This document shows positions 1 to 8,627 of a stretch of DNA of 30,945 nucleotides, piece after piece. The notes under the pieces were generated by a model. That model was not told the origin of the DNA. It saw nothing but the letters and a program-made list of their open reading frames with translations, and did not search any database. Made by a program: the position numbers and the translations under genes. Numbering within the stretch: position 1 is the first letter of the stretch; each line of letters opens with the position of its first letter. Origin of the DNA: Polaromonas sp. UBA5171 (GTDB lineage Bacteria > Pseudomonadota > Gammaproteobacteria > Burkholderiales > Burkholderiaceae_C); the NCBI GenBank assembly GCA_002413395.1, contig DHWX01000023.1, positions 11,600 through 42,544 of the forward strand, written 5' to 3'.

Positions 1-336
1 GGCATCGGCATCATGAATATCATGCTTGTCAGCGTGACCGAGCGCACGCGCGAAATCGGTCTGCGCCTGGCCGTCGGCGCGCTGGAGCGCGAGGTGCTGC
101 TGCAGTTTTTGATTGAGGCGGTGGTGCTGTCGGCCCTGGGCGGTCTGGTGGGCATCGTCATTGCCACCGCCGCGTCCTGGGCGCTGGCCAGCGTGATGGC
201 CGTGCCCTATCTGTTTAACATTACGATCAATCTGTTGTCATTGGTGTTCTCTGCCGCCATCGGTGTCGTGTTTGGCTACTTTCCAGCCAGGCGCGCCGCC
301 CGCATGGACCCGATTGAGGCACTCAGGCATGAGTAA
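1..336 (+). CDS. MacB-type ABC transporter permease, C-terminal part
   Basis: The reading frame is open from the first base, so this is the 3' end of a longer gene. It encodes the C-terminal FtsX/MacB-type permease domain. The visible part begins with a GIGIMNIMLVSVTERTREIG segment, the typical junction where the last membrane domain of MacB-like permeases starts. Three hydrophobic stretches follow, and the end is the usual cytoplasmic tail with PARRAARMDPIEALRHE. In this family the permease works with an ATPase, and often a periplasmic adaptor, to export peptides, macrolides or lipoproteins by mechanotransmission. Substrate and partners lie outside the window, so the specific role cannot be given. 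The family assignment is secure. Confidence 0.9.
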   Translation, partial: GIGIMNIMLVSVTERTREIGLRLAVGALEREVLLQFLIEAVVLSALGGLVGIVIATAASWALASVMAVPYLFNITINLLSLVFSAAIGVVFGYFPARRAARMDPIEALRHE

Positions 337-397
337 AAGCACCCACGAAGCCGCCAGTCAACTGCCAGGATCACCAGACACACGTCATTGACTCCCC

Positions 398-922
398 ATG
401 AACTGCCTGACCACTGCCTGGAGCGCTCACGAAGCCGAATTACGTCACTGGACACGCCGCCACGTGAGCAACCCGGCGGAAGCCGATGACCTGTTGCAGG
501 ACCTGTTCCTCAAGGCGCTGCGCCAGGGTGAGCGCTTTTGCTCCGTGCACAACGCGCGCGCCTGGCTGTTTGAAGTCGCGCGCAACACGCTGGCCGACCG
601 CTTGCGTGTGGCACGGGAAACGGTGGAGGTACCCGAGGACTTGGCGGCACCGGAGGAGGACATCGGCACGGTTGATCGCCTCACGGCCTGTCTGCCGCGT
701 GTGCTGGCTGAGCTGAGCAACGAAGACCGCGACGCCATTACCCAATGCGACCTGCAAGGCGTGCCCCAGGCGGATTTCGCCACCGCGAACGGGTTGAGTC
801 TGAGCGCCGCCAAGTCACGCCTGCAGCGTGCCCGCCAGCGCCTGAAAGCGCGCATGACGCAAGCCTGCCAGGTGCAACTGGATGACACCGGCCACGTCGC
901 GGATTTTGTGCCGCGAAGTTGA
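398..922 (+). CDS. sigZ: ECF-like RNA polymerase sigma factor, SigZ type
   Basis: This 174-residue protein has the two domains of a group 4 sigma factor. Region 2 spans about residues 8-70 and includes ADDLLQDLFLKALR and the WLFEVARNTLADRLR segment for -10 recognition. Region 4 spans about 95-155 with a helix-turn-helix ending LSAAKSRLQRARQRLK. It resembles proteins annotated SigZ. There is no obvious anti-sigma gene next to it. The next gene is a metal or metalloid permease and the following one a small CxxC redox protein, so a role in metal or thiol stress is plausible but inferred. The start ATG lies 61 nt after the permease stop. The C-terminal tail of about 20 residues shows no further domain. 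Confidence 0.85.
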   Translation: MNCLTTAWSAHEAELRHWTRRHVSNPAEADDLLQDLFLKALRQGERFCSVHNARAWLFEVARNTLADRLRVARETVEVPEDLAAPEEDIGTVDRLTACLPRVLAELSNEDRDAITQCDLQGVPQADFATANGLSLSAAKSRLQRARQRLKARMTQACQVQLDDTGHVADFVPRS

Positions 923-992
923 CTTTTTCAGAGTTTTTCGTTAATTCGCGTCTTTTTTGCGTCTTTTCAACCGCTCATTCGTCTTCACTCGT

Positions 993-2039
993 ATGAACAC
1001 TCTCACGTCATCCCTTCAGCGCTGGCCCGCGCGCCAGCCCGTCGTCTTTCTGATCCTGGCCGCCATCATCTGGCTGGCGCTGTATCAAACGCTCAATCCG
1101 GCTGCCGAGGCAATGGTGGCGTCGTTGCCAGTGGATCCGGCCAGCCACTTGGGTGGGGCGCTGCAGTTTTTCTTCTATGACACCCCAAAGGTGCTAATGC
1201 TGCTGACGGGCGTGGTCTTCATCATGGGCATGATCAACAGCTACTTCACGCCCGAGCGCACCCGCGCGCTGCTGGCTGGCCGCAGCGAAGGCGTGGCCAA
1301 CGTGATGGCGGCCTCATTGGGCATCGTCACGCCGTTTTGCTCATGCTCGGCGGTGCCGCTGTTTATCGGCTTTGTGCAGGCGGGCGTGCCGCTTGGGGTG
1401 ACGTTCTCATTCCTGATTTCTGCCCCGATGGTCAATGAAGTAGCGCTGACGCTGCTGTTTGGCATGTTTGGCTGGAAAGTTGCCCTGCTCTATCTGGGAC
1501 TGGGCCTGACTGTGGCCATCGTCGCGGGCTGGATCATTGGCCGCCTCAAGATGGAAGGCTGGCTGGAAGACTGGGTGCGCGAGATGCCCAGGACGGCAGC
1601 CAAGTTTGAAGACATGAGTATGACGCTGGGAGATCGCATTCAGAGTGGCTTCAATGCTGTGCGCGAGATTGTGGGGAAAGTATGGCCGTACATTTTGGTT
1701 GGCATCGCCGTCGGTGCGGGCATTCACAGCTATGTTCCGGAAGACTTCATGGCCAGTTTCATGGGCAAGGAAGCGTGGTGGTCAGTGCCACTGGCCGTCA
1801 TCATCGGCGTGCCCCTGTATTCCAACGCAGCCGGCGTTATCCCCATCGTGCAAGCCCTGCTGGCCAAGGGCGCGGCCCTGGGCACGGTGCTGGCCTTCAT
1901 GATGAGCGTGATCGCGCTGTCGCTGCCCGAGATGATCATCCTGCGCAAGGTGCTCAAGGTGCGGCTGATCGCCACTTTTGTGGGTGTCGTCGCGACCGGT
2001 ATCTTGCTGGTGGGTTTTGTATTCAACGCCGTGCTCTGA
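993..2039 (+). CDS. DUF318 (UPF0718/ArsP-like) permease
   Basis: This polytopic membrane protein has 348 residues from the ATG at 993. The frame is also open from a TTG at 957, but the ATG gives the usual N-terminus before the first membrane helix. About eight hydrophobic helices are visible. The diagnostic motif is TPFCSCSAVPLFIGF, a cysteine cluster in a membrane helix, followed by SAPMVNEVAL; a second half has GVPLYSNAAGVIPI. Members of this family export trivalent organoarsenicals (ArsP) or other soft metals (SO_0444 type). The gene is followed 43 nt later by a small CxxC protein, a frequent companion. The exact substrate cannot be told from the sequence. Confidence 0.85.
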   Translation: MNTLTSSLQRWPARQPVVFLILAAIIWLALYQTLNPAAEAMVASLPVDPASHLGGALQFFFYDTPKVLMLLTGVVFIMGMINSYFTPERTRALLAGRSEGVANVMAASLGIVTPFCSCSAVPLFIGFVQAGVPLGVTFSFLISAPMVNEVALTLLFGMFGWKVALLYLGLGLTVAIVAGWIIGRLKMEGWLEDWVREMPRTAAKFEDMSMTLGDRIQSGFNAVREIVGKVWPYILVGIAVGAGIHSYVPEDFMASFMGKEAWWSVPLAVIIGVPLYSNAAGVIPIVQALLAKGAALGTVLAFMMSVIALSLPEMIILRKVLKVRLIATFVGVVATGILLVGFVFNAVL

Positions 2040-2082
2040 GGCGCATCACCGATCTTCCGTCAAAACCCTGAAAGGAAACATC

Positions 2083-2316
2083 ATGGACATCAAAGTACTC
2101 GGCACCGGTTGTGCCAATTGCAAAGCCACCGTCGCGCTGATTGAGCAGATCGCCAAAGCCAAGGGCGTGGCGGTGAATCTGGAAAAAGTGGAAGAACTGC
2201 GCGACATCATGAGTTATGGCGTAATGTCCACGCCTGGCGTCGTCATCAACGGCAAGGTGGTGCATGCTGGCGGCGTGCCGAGTCGTGACAAGATCGAGCA
2301 GTGGCTCACGGCCTAG
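2083..2316 (+). CDS. Small thioredoxin-fold redox protein (redox-active disulfide protein 2 type)
   Basis: This is a 77-residue cytoplasmic protein. It opens with MDIKVLGTGCANCKAT, so a CxNC active site (Cys10 and Cys13) follows the first beta strand. It ends with the thioredoxin cis-proline region MSTPGVVINGKVVHAGGVPS. Length and layout match the small glutaredoxin-like family called redox-active disulfide protein 2. A good ribosome binding site (AAAGGAAA) precedes the ATG. The upstream in-frame extension from 1978 overlaps the permease gene and is not needed. Such proteins are often encoded next to DUF318 permeases, which suggests they pass a thiol-bound metal or electrons to the transporter. 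That partnership is inferred from gene order. Confidence 0.88.
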   Translation: MDIKVLGTGCANCKATVALIEQIAKAKGVAVNLEKVEELRDIMSYGVMSTPGVVINGKVVHAGGVPSRDKIEQWLTA

Positions 2317-2416
2317 GCCTGAAGGCCATATCGAACGAAGGTACCATTCACCCAGACACCGCCGCATGGGAAGCAAGTCGGCCTTTTGATCTCTTCTTTC
2401 ACTGGAGCCTCACACC

Positions 2417-2512
2417 ATGAATACCCGTGAAATTCCACACTGGATATGCAAGCGCACGGGCCAGGAGAGTGATGCACAGCCGGTACCGGGCACAAACGCC
2501 AGGGTAGCATGA
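2417..2512 (+). CDS. Putative 31-residue leader peptide overlapping the next gene
   Basis: A short ORF starts at an ATG that follows a GGAGCC ribosome-binding-like stretch. It encodes 31 residues (MNTREIPHWICKRTG...), and its TGA overlaps the ATG of the next gene as ATGA at 2509-2512. The next gene has no clear Shine-Dalgarno sequence directly before its own ATG other than AGGG within the end of this ORF, so translational coupling is plausible. I recognise no homologue. It could also be a chance ORF, or the true N-terminal region of the downstream protein reached by frameshifting. Confidence 0.4.
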   Translation: MNTREIPHWICKRTGQESDAQPVPGTNARVA

Positions 2513-3765
2513 CAGTCGCAGCCGGCGCGCATGATGCCCCGACGGCACTGCCAGCCGTCGCCAGTTTTGCGCTGCTGTTCTCGGTGTCGCTAGCGCGCCG
2601 GGCCCAACCGGGTCAGGTTGCTGCCGCGGCAAAGGCGGCGGGCCTGGCGGAATTTTCGGCGAGCAACCTTGCCGCTTACCAGGCGCAGCGCGACGAGACT
2701 GAACTGCACGTCCTGGGCAGCGCATTCGTCAAGACCGGACGGCTCATGCAGGTGCCGACGGGACGCATCGCCCTCGCCCCATCGGTCAGCGATCCGCAGG
2801 CCCCACAGGCGGCCGACGTCTACCTGTTCATGCATGTATCCGGCGCGGCATTGTGGGAGGTCTGGCTGCCGGGCCAGCCGCAGGCCTTCGACGCGCAGCG
2901 CTGGGTCAGCTGGCTCGACGATCAGGCCGGCGACAGCCTGCCGTGCCGCGCCTGGCGGGCGTTGCAGCCCTTGAATCGGGCCATCGGCGGGTCCGACGCT
3001 TACCTGCAGTACCTGCCCTGCAGCGTCGTGCGCCTGCTCGCGCAACCCCTGGCCGCGCTGACCGAACGGCACGCCGCCGATATTGTCGGCCTGTTGTGGC
3101 GTGACCGCTCGACGCGCACGCTCAAGCCCGAGGTGATCAATGCCGAACTGGAGCGCGACTATTGCGCCCGCGAGGGTGGAATCACGCTGCTGGGACGCCG
3201 GGCTGCGCTGGACATTCATGGCAGCGAGGACGATGCAGCCCCCGCAGCCGTTGTCACGGGCTTGCCGCCGCACAGCGCCGTGCCTTTCCTCGTTACGCTG
3301 GAGCTGCTGCTGATCGAGCGTGCCGTGCTGCTGCAGCTCTACGAGCGGCTCTCCCAATCCACGCCAGCCAGCATTGAGGGCCTGCTCCAGCTCAAGCAGC
3401 AGGTCACTGACGGGCTGGAGGAATACTATGGTGCCACCCTGGCGGTCACCCGCTTCGGCGATGCGGTGGCAGAAAACGGCGAGCGGCTGCTCGGCATCGT
3501 CGAACTGTACGACGCACTGATGGACCGGCTGGAGACCGTCAGCTTTGCGCTGACCACCCGCTACCAGCAACGCATGACGCAAATGCAGTTCTGGCTGACG
3601 GTGGTGTTTGGCGCAACCGAGATCGGCTTTATCGCCGCCAGCATCGCCACCTGGCACTACTACCGCAGCGAGCTCGGGGCCGTGCTGGCCTGGACGGTGG
3701 GCGCAACCGTTGTGTCAGCGGGTGTGCTTGTCGCGCTGCTGCGCAGACGCATGGACAAGCCATGA
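2509..3765 (+). CDS. Unknown membrane-anchored protein with C-terminal helix pair
   Basis: This 418-residue protein belongs to no family I recognise. The first three quarters are soluble and rich in Ala, Leu and Arg. Residues about 265-350 look like long amphipathic helices, possibly coiled coil (LLQLYERLSQ..., GLLQLKQQVTDGLEEYYG). Two membrane helices follow at about 362-382 and 390-410, with a short basic tail (LLRRRMDKP). This layout, a large cytoplasmic domain, a helical stalk and a hairpin of two C-terminal membrane helices, recalls CorA-like and DUF3422-like proteins, but I see no CorA GMN motif. It heads the run of genes that ends with two cation transporters, 66 nt before yafJ, so a regulatory or structural role in that system is possible. 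Confidence 0.7.
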   Translation: MTVAAGAHDAPTALPAVASFALLFSVSLARRAQPGQVAAAAKAAGLAEFSASNLAAYQAQRDETELHVLGSAFVKTGRLMQVPTGRIALAPSVSDPQAPQAADVYLFMHVSGAALWEVWLPGQPQAFDAQRWVSWLDDQAGDSLPCRAWRALQPLNRAIGGSDAYLQYLPCSVVRLLAQPLAALTERHAADIVGLLWRDRSTRTLKPEVINAELERDYCAREGGITLLGRRAALDIHGSEDDAAPAAVVTGLPPHSAVPFLVTLELLLIERAVLLQLYERLSQSTPASIEGLLQLKQQVTDGLEEYYGATLAVTRFGDAVAENGERLLGIVELYDALMDRLETVSFALTTRYQQRMTQMQFWLTVVFGATEIGFIAASIATWHYYRSELGAVLAWTVGATVVSAGVLVALLRRRMDKP

Positions 3766-3831
3766 CGCTGAATCCGGCGCTTGTCCGCACCCACCTTGGC
3801 TGTACGCCCCTTTCCTTGAGGCAGGTCCACC

Positions 3832-4617
3832 ATGTGTGAACTCTTCGCGCTCTCCAGCGACCGGCCGACCAACGCCACGTTTTCGCTCGGCGTCTTCGGC
3901 GAGCGTGGCGGCAGCCTGGGGCCCCACAAGGATGGCTGGGGCATCGCCTTCAAGGAAGGGCGCGACTTTCGCCTGATCAAGGAGGCCGCCCCCGCGTCAA
4001 GCAGCGCCTGCCTGCGCTTCGTTGAAGCGCAGGAATTTCGCAGCGAGATCGTGCTCTCGCATATTCGGCTGGCCAGCGTGCCGCGGGTGGACTCATACAC
4101 CAACACGCATCCGTTCGCGCGCGAGTTGTATGGGGCTTGCCATGTGTTTGCGCACAACGGCGACATGCCGGGCATCCTGAGCGATAGCCGCTTTATCCCG
4201 ATGTGGAACTTTCCGCTTGGCGCAACCGACTCGGAGTGGGCATTCTGCGCCCTGCTGGACCGCCTGCGCCATGCACTGCTCCCCGGCGAGGTGCTGAATG
4301 TCGGAAAAAAGCTGCCGGTCATCCAGCACTGGGCCAACGAACTCGCGCAAACCGGAACCGCCAACTTTCTGTTGTCCGACAGCGAATATCTTTATGCGCA
4401 CTGCTCCACCAGGCTGTTCTACATCGAAAGACAATGCGCGGCACCGCGCGAATCCTTCGGCAGCACCACGCTGCGCGTGGAATTGAACCCGCAGGAAGAA
4501 GGAGGCCAGCACGTCAGCCTGATCGCGACCCAGCCGCTGACGACAAACGAAGCCTGGCACGCGCTGCCGCCTGGAGAGGTGGTGGTGTTTCACCACGGCC
4601 GACGCGTCCCGCTATGA
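3832..4617 (+). CDS. yafJ: YafJ-type class II glutamine amidotransferase
   Basis: This 261-residue protein has an N-terminal nucleophile hydrolase fold. It begins MCELFALSS, so Cys2 becomes the catalytic N-terminal cysteine after Met removal. Other family marks are GPHKDGWGIAF, NTHPFARELYG, the HNGDMPG oxyanion region (from about residue 108), TDSEWAFCALLDRL and IATQPLTTNEAW. It matches E. coli YafJ along its whole length from my memory of that sequence. Such proteins hydrolyse glutamine or a gamma-glutamyl amide, but the physiological substrate of YafJ is not established. The next gene encodes an ATP-grasp-like enzyme, so the two could act together, with an amide or gamma-glutamyl compound as intermediate. 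That is inference. A GAGGCAGG element precedes the ATG. Confidence 0.9.
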   Translation: MCELFALSSDRPTNATFSLGVFGERGGSLGPHKDGWGIAFKEGRDFRLIKEAAPASSSACLRFVEAQEFRSEIVLSHIRLASVPRVDSYTNTHPFARELYGACHVFAHNGDMPGILSDSRFIPMWNFPLGATDSEWAFCALLDRLRHALLPGEVLNVGKKLPVIQHWANELAQTGTANFLLSDSEYLYAHCSTRLFYIERQCAAPRESFGSTTLRVELNPQEEGGQHVSLIATQPLTTNEAWHALPPGEVVVFHHGRRVPL

Positions 4618-4686
4618 TAATCTGACAGCATCACGGCACCCTGGCACGGCTCAGTGCGAAGTATGAAATAACCAATAACACCCCCC

Positions 4687-6009
4687 ATGACTCATCTTGT
4701 GCTCTCTCACCCAACAGCGCCTGCCGCCATGGTGTCTTTCGACGGTGTATCGGTCGAGACGCTCAACAGCGACTGTTTCTGCATCAGCCTGGACACCGAC
4801 GCGCTGCGCGTGGCGCTGGAATCGGGAATCGGCCAACCGGGGCTGTTTGACCTGGTACAGCAGCGCTGCCCCTACCTGTTCGCGGCGCGTCCGGTCTTCG
4901 TGTCGCATGCTCACATGGCACGCATGGCCACGCTGATAAAGGCTATCGAGTCGGTGGTCGCGCTGCCGGTTTACCGTGAGGAGGTATTGGCCCGCTCGCC
5001 CGCCATCGCGCGCCATCATCCGGGCGGTGCCAAAAGCGTTTTTTTTGGCTACGACTTTCATGTCACCGAGGGCGGCTTCGGGCTGATCGAGATCAATACC
5101 AACGCGGGCGGCGCCATGCTCAATGCCGTGCTGGCGCGGGCGCAACGCGCCTGCTGCCCGGCCATGGAGTCGCTGGTGCCGCCGCAGGCCACGGCCGATG
5201 CGCTGGAAGCGCGCATTGTGGCGATGTTCCGCCACGAGTGGTCGCTATCTGGTCATGCCCAGCCGCTGCGCAGCATCGCCATCGTTGACGAGGCCCCCGA
5301 GCAACAGTATCTGTACCCCGAATTTGTGCTGTTTCAGCAACTGTTCCAGCGCCACGGGCTGCAGGCGGTGATCGCTGACCCCGCGGAATTCAGCTTGCGT
5401 GACGGCGTGCTCTGGCATGGCAAGCTGGCCATCGACCTGGCCTATAACCGCCTGACGGATTTTTCACTGGAGGCACCCGCCAGCGCCACGCTGCGCGAAG
5501 CCTACCTGCAAAACGCCGTGGTACTCACGCCGCACCCACAGGCCCATGCCCTGTACGCGGACAAACGCAACCTGACCTTGCTCAGTGACGCGGCTCGGCT
5601 CCAGGCCCTGGGCGTGCCGCAGGCCGCGCAGGACGTGCTGCTGGCAGGCATCCCGCACACGGAAATCGTAGACCCCGCCAACGCCGAGCGCCTGTGGCGT
5701 GATCGCAAGCGGCTGTTCTTCAAGCCATTTGCCGGTTTTGGCAGTCGCGCCGCCTACCGCGGCGACAAACTGACCCAGCGCGTCTGGCAGGAAATCCTCG
5801 CTGGCGACTATGTGGCGCAGGCGCTGGTCAGCCCGGGCGAGCGCGTCATCTCGGACCAGCAACCGGCCCAGGTGCTGAAGTTCGACTTGCGCGACTATGC
5901 CTACGACGGCCGTGTGCAATGGGTCGCGGCACGCCTGTACCAAGGACAAACCACCAACTTCCGAACGCCTGGCGGCGGCTTCGCGCCGGTCTATCAAGCA
6001 CCGTCATGA
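4687..6009 (+). CDS. ATP-grasp-like protein of unknown substrate
   Basis: This 440-residue protein has features of an ATP-grasp ligase. GFGLIEINTNAGGAML (from about residue 130) resembles the metal-binding acidic/asparagine element. FFKPFAGFGSRAAYRG (Lys346 region) resembles the nucleotide-binding lysine and glycine loop. It continues with YVAQALVSPGERV, LKFDLRDYAYDG and NFRTPGGGFAPVY near the C-terminus. The order of these elements suggests a glutathione-synthetase or glutathionylspermidine-synthetase-like, possibly permuted, fold. The reaction is likely ATP-dependent ligation of a carboxylate to an amine or thiol, but no substrate can be named. Its stop overlaps the start of the P-type ATPase gene (ATGA at 6006-6009), which implies coupled translation and a shared pathway. 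Confidence 0.7.
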   Translation: MTHLVLSHPTAPAAMVSFDGVSVETLNSDCFCISLDTDALRVALESGIGQPGLFDLVQQRCPYLFAARPVFVSHAHMARMATLIKAIESVVALPVYREEVLARSPAIARHHPGGAKSVFFGYDFHVTEGGFGLIEINTNAGGAMLNAVLARAQRACCPAMESLVPPQATADALEARIVAMFRHEWSLSGHAQPLRSIAIVDEAPEQQYLYPEFVLFQQLFQRHGLQAVIADPAEFSLRDGVLWHGKLAIDLAYNRLTDFSLEAPASATLREAYLQNAVVLTPHPQAHALYADKRNLTLLSDAARLQALGVPQAAQDVLLAGIPHTEIVDPANAERLWRDRKRLFFKPFAGFGSRAAYRGDKLTQRVWQEILAGDYVAQALVSPGERVISDQQPAQVLKFDLRDYAYDGRVQWVAARLYQGQTTNFRTPGGGFAPVYQAPS

Positions 6010-8627
6010 CAGCGACAGCACCTGAAGGCGAGTTCAAGCAACTTGAGCTGCCGCAGCCGCAAGGCCTGAGCACCACCGAGGCGGCGCGCCGGCTGGCCGC
6101 CGAGGGCCCGAATCTGCTGCCTGGCAGCGCGCGAAAATCGACGCTGGCGATCATGCGCGAGGTGCTCACCGAGCCCATGTTTCTGATGCTGCTGGCCGCT
6201 GGCGGCATCTACCTGGCGCTGGGCAGCCGGGCCGAGGCGATCTTCCTGCTCGGTTTCGTGTTCGTCGTCATCGGCATCACGCTGGCGCAGGAGCGCAAGA
6301 CGCAACGCGCGATGGAGTCGCTGCGCGACCTGTCGGCGCCGCGTGCGCTGGTCATCCGCGATGGCCAGGAGCTGCGCATCGCCGGGCGCGACGTGGTGTG
6401 CGGCGATCTGCTGGTGCTGCGCGAAGGCGACCGCATCGCCGCCGATGCGCTGCTGGTCAATGGCCCCCTGGAGGTGGATGAATCGCTGCTGACCGGCGAG
6501 GCGGTGCCGGTGACGAAGTTACCGGGCGCAGCGGACGCCGCATTCGAACAGCCCGGTGGCGATGGCACGGCATTTTTATTTGCCAGCACCGTGGTCACGA
6601 AAGGCCTTGGCCTGGCCGAAGTGCGCGCCACCGCCAGCGCCACGGCAGTGGGGCGCATCGGCACCGACCTGGCGGCCACCACCGAGCCGCCGTCGGCGCT
6701 GCAACAAGCCTCGCGCAAGCTGGTGCGCCGGCTTGGCGTCGGCGCACTGGTGCTGGCCGCTGCCCTGGTGCTACTGGGCTGGGGGTGGGACGGCCGGCCA
6801 CTGCTGGACAGTCTGCTGTCAGGCATTGCGCTGGCCATGGCCATCCTGCCAGAGGAAATTCCGGTCATTCTCACTGTGTTCCTGGCGCTGGGGGCCTGGC
6901 GCATCTCGAAGCAGCAGGTGCTGACGCGGCGCGTCACGGCGGTCGAGGCACTGGGCGCCATCACCGTGCTGGCGGTGGACAAGACCGGCACGCTGACCGT
7001 CAACCGCATGGCCGTGGCCGACCTCACCACCATCGACGCGCACTTCACGCCCGACGCTGCCGACAGCCTGCCAGAAGAATTTCACCCGCTGACCGAGTTT
7101 GCCATGCTGGCCACGCCAGGCGACCCGTTCGATCCGATGGAAAAGGCGATTCAACTGTTTGGCCAGCACTGGCTGGCTGGCACCGAGCATCTGCATGAGG
7201 GCCGCGTGCCGGATTATGAATACGCTCTGTCAGGCGAAATTCTGGCGATGACACGGGTGTTTACCAGTGCCAGCCTGGCGCAGTACCTGTTGGCGACCAA
7301 GGGCGCACCCGAGGCAGTGGCTGACCTATGCCACCTGAGTGCGGAGCGGCGCGCAGCAATACAGCACCAGGTCGAGGCCATGGCCGAGCGCGGCCTGCGC
7401 GTGCTGGGCGTGGCCCGCGGGCGCTGGGCAGGAGCGGCCACAGCACCAGACGCCGCGCCCGTCTGGCCGCAAAGTCAGCACGACTTTGACTTCGAATTTC
7501 TCGGCCTCGTCGGACTGGCGGATCCGCCGCGCCCCGAGGTGCCCGCTGCGCTGGCCGAATGCCGCCGCGCCGGCGTGCGCGTGATCATGATGACCGGCGA
7601 CCACCCCGCCACCGCCCGCGCCATCGCGCGTCAGGTGGGTCTGTCCGAGCGCCCCGAGGTCATCACCGGAGCCGAGATTGCCGGGCTGGACGACCAGGCA
7701 TTGCGCGACCGGCTCAAACAGGTGGACCTGTGCGCGCGGCTGCAGCCCGCGCACAAGCTGCGCCTGGTTCAGGTGCTGCGCGCTGGCGGCGAGGTGGTGG
7801 CCATGACCGGTGACGGCGTCAATGACGCGCCGGCGCTGAAGGCCGCCGATGTGGGCATCGCCATGGGCGAGCGCGGCACCGATGTGGCGCGGGAAGCTGC
7901 CGCGCTGGTGCTGCTGGACGACAGCTTTTCCCGCATCGTGGCCGCGATCCGCCAGGGCAGACGCATCTTTGACAACATCGGCAAGGCCACCCGCTTCGTG
8001 TTTGCCGTGCACGTACCCATCATCGCCCTGGCACTGGTGCCCGCCCTGTTGAAATGGCCGGTGCTGCTGCTGCCAGTCCACATCGTGTTGCTGGAACTGC
8101 TGATTGACCCCGCCTGCTCCATCGTTTTTGAGGCCGAGCCCGAAGACCGTGACCTGATGGATCGCCCGCCACGCCCGCCATCAAGCTCGCCGTTTGCCGC
8201 TGCACCCGTGGGTCATGCGGTGCTGCAGGGCCTGGGCATCGCGGGAGTGCTTTTGCTCGGGCAGGCCTGGCTCGTCAGCCAGGGCTGGAGCGTGACGCAA
8301 GGCCGCAGCGTGGTGTTTGGCGCGCTGGTGCTCTGCGTGCTGCTGCTGATCCTGGCCAACCGCGACCTGACACGGCCAGCGTTCATGGGTGTGATCAACG
8401 CCAATCCCTGGCTGTGGCGCATGGCCGCCGCAGTGGGGCTGCTGCTCACGGCGGTGCTGGGCGTTCCCTGGCTGCAAAAGGTCATGGGACTGACGCTGCC
8501 CGGCGCTCCGGGGCTGGCCGTGGGAATCGGCCTGCTGGCGTTGTGCGGCGCATGGTTGGAACTGGTGCGGCGCTTCGGCCCGCGCCTGCGCCGCAATTCA
8601 AACGACGGACAAGGAGAAAGGCCATGA
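6006..8627 (+). CDS. P-type cation-transporting ATPase
   Basis: This 873-residue ATPase has all catalytic landmarks. They are an N-terminal cation ATPase domain (LSTTEAARRLAAEGPN), TGEAVPVTK at 163-171 in the actuator domain, PEEIPV at about 282 in the ion-binding helix, phosphorylated Asp325 in DKTGTLT, KGAPEAV in the nucleotide domain, MTGDHPATARAIA and TGDGVNDAPAL at 601-611. A C-terminal helical bundle follows. The architecture is P2-like, but PEEIP replaces the PEGLP of classical calcium pumps and no CPC heavy-metal motif is present. A Ca2+-, Mn2+- or other hard-cation substrate is likelier than Cu or Cd; this is inferred. The start at 6006 overlaps the previous stop, and the stop overlaps the next ATG. 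Longer in-frame starts upstream lie inside the preceding gene. Confidence 0.9.
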   Translation: MTATAPEGEFKQLELPQPQGLSTTEAARRLAAEGPNLLPGSARKSTLAIMREVLTEPMFLMLLAAGGIYLALGSRAEAIFLLGFVFVVIGITLAQERKTQRAMESLRDLSAPRALVIRDGQELRIAGRDVVCGDLLVLREGDRIAADALLVNGPLEVDESLLTGEAVPVTKLPGAADAAFEQPGGDGTAFLFASTVVTKGLGLAEVRATASATAVGRIGTDLAATTEPPSALQQASRKLVRRLGVGALVLAAALVLLGWGWDGRPLLDSLLSGIALAMAILPEEIPVILTVFLALGAWRISKQQVLTRRVTAVEALGAITVLAVDKTGTLTVNRMAVADLTTIDAHFTPDAADSLPEEFHPLTEFAMLATPGDPFDPMEKAIQLFGQHWLAGTEHLHEGRVPDYEYALSGEILAMTRVFTSASLAQYLLATKGAPEAVADLCHLSAERRAAIQHQVEAMAERGLRVLGVARGRWAGAATAPDAAPVWPQSQHDFDFEFLGLVGLADPPRPEVPAALAECRRAGVRVIMMTGDHPATARAIARQVGLSERPEVITGAEIAGLDDQALRDRLKQVDLCARLQPAHKLRLVQVLRAGGEVVAMTGDGVNDAPALKAADVGIAMGERGTDVAREAAALVLLDDSFSRIVAAIRQGRRIFDNIGKATRFVFAVHVPIIALALVPALLKWPVLLLPVHIVLLELLIDPACSIVFEAEPEDRDLMDRPPRPPSSSPFAAAPVGHAVLQGLGIAGVLLLGQAWLVSQGWSVTQGRSVVFGALVLCVLLLILANRDLTRPAFMGVINANPWLWRMAAAVGLLLTAVLGVPWLQKVMGLTLPGAPGLAVGIGLLALCGAWLELVRRFGPRLRRNSNDGQGERP

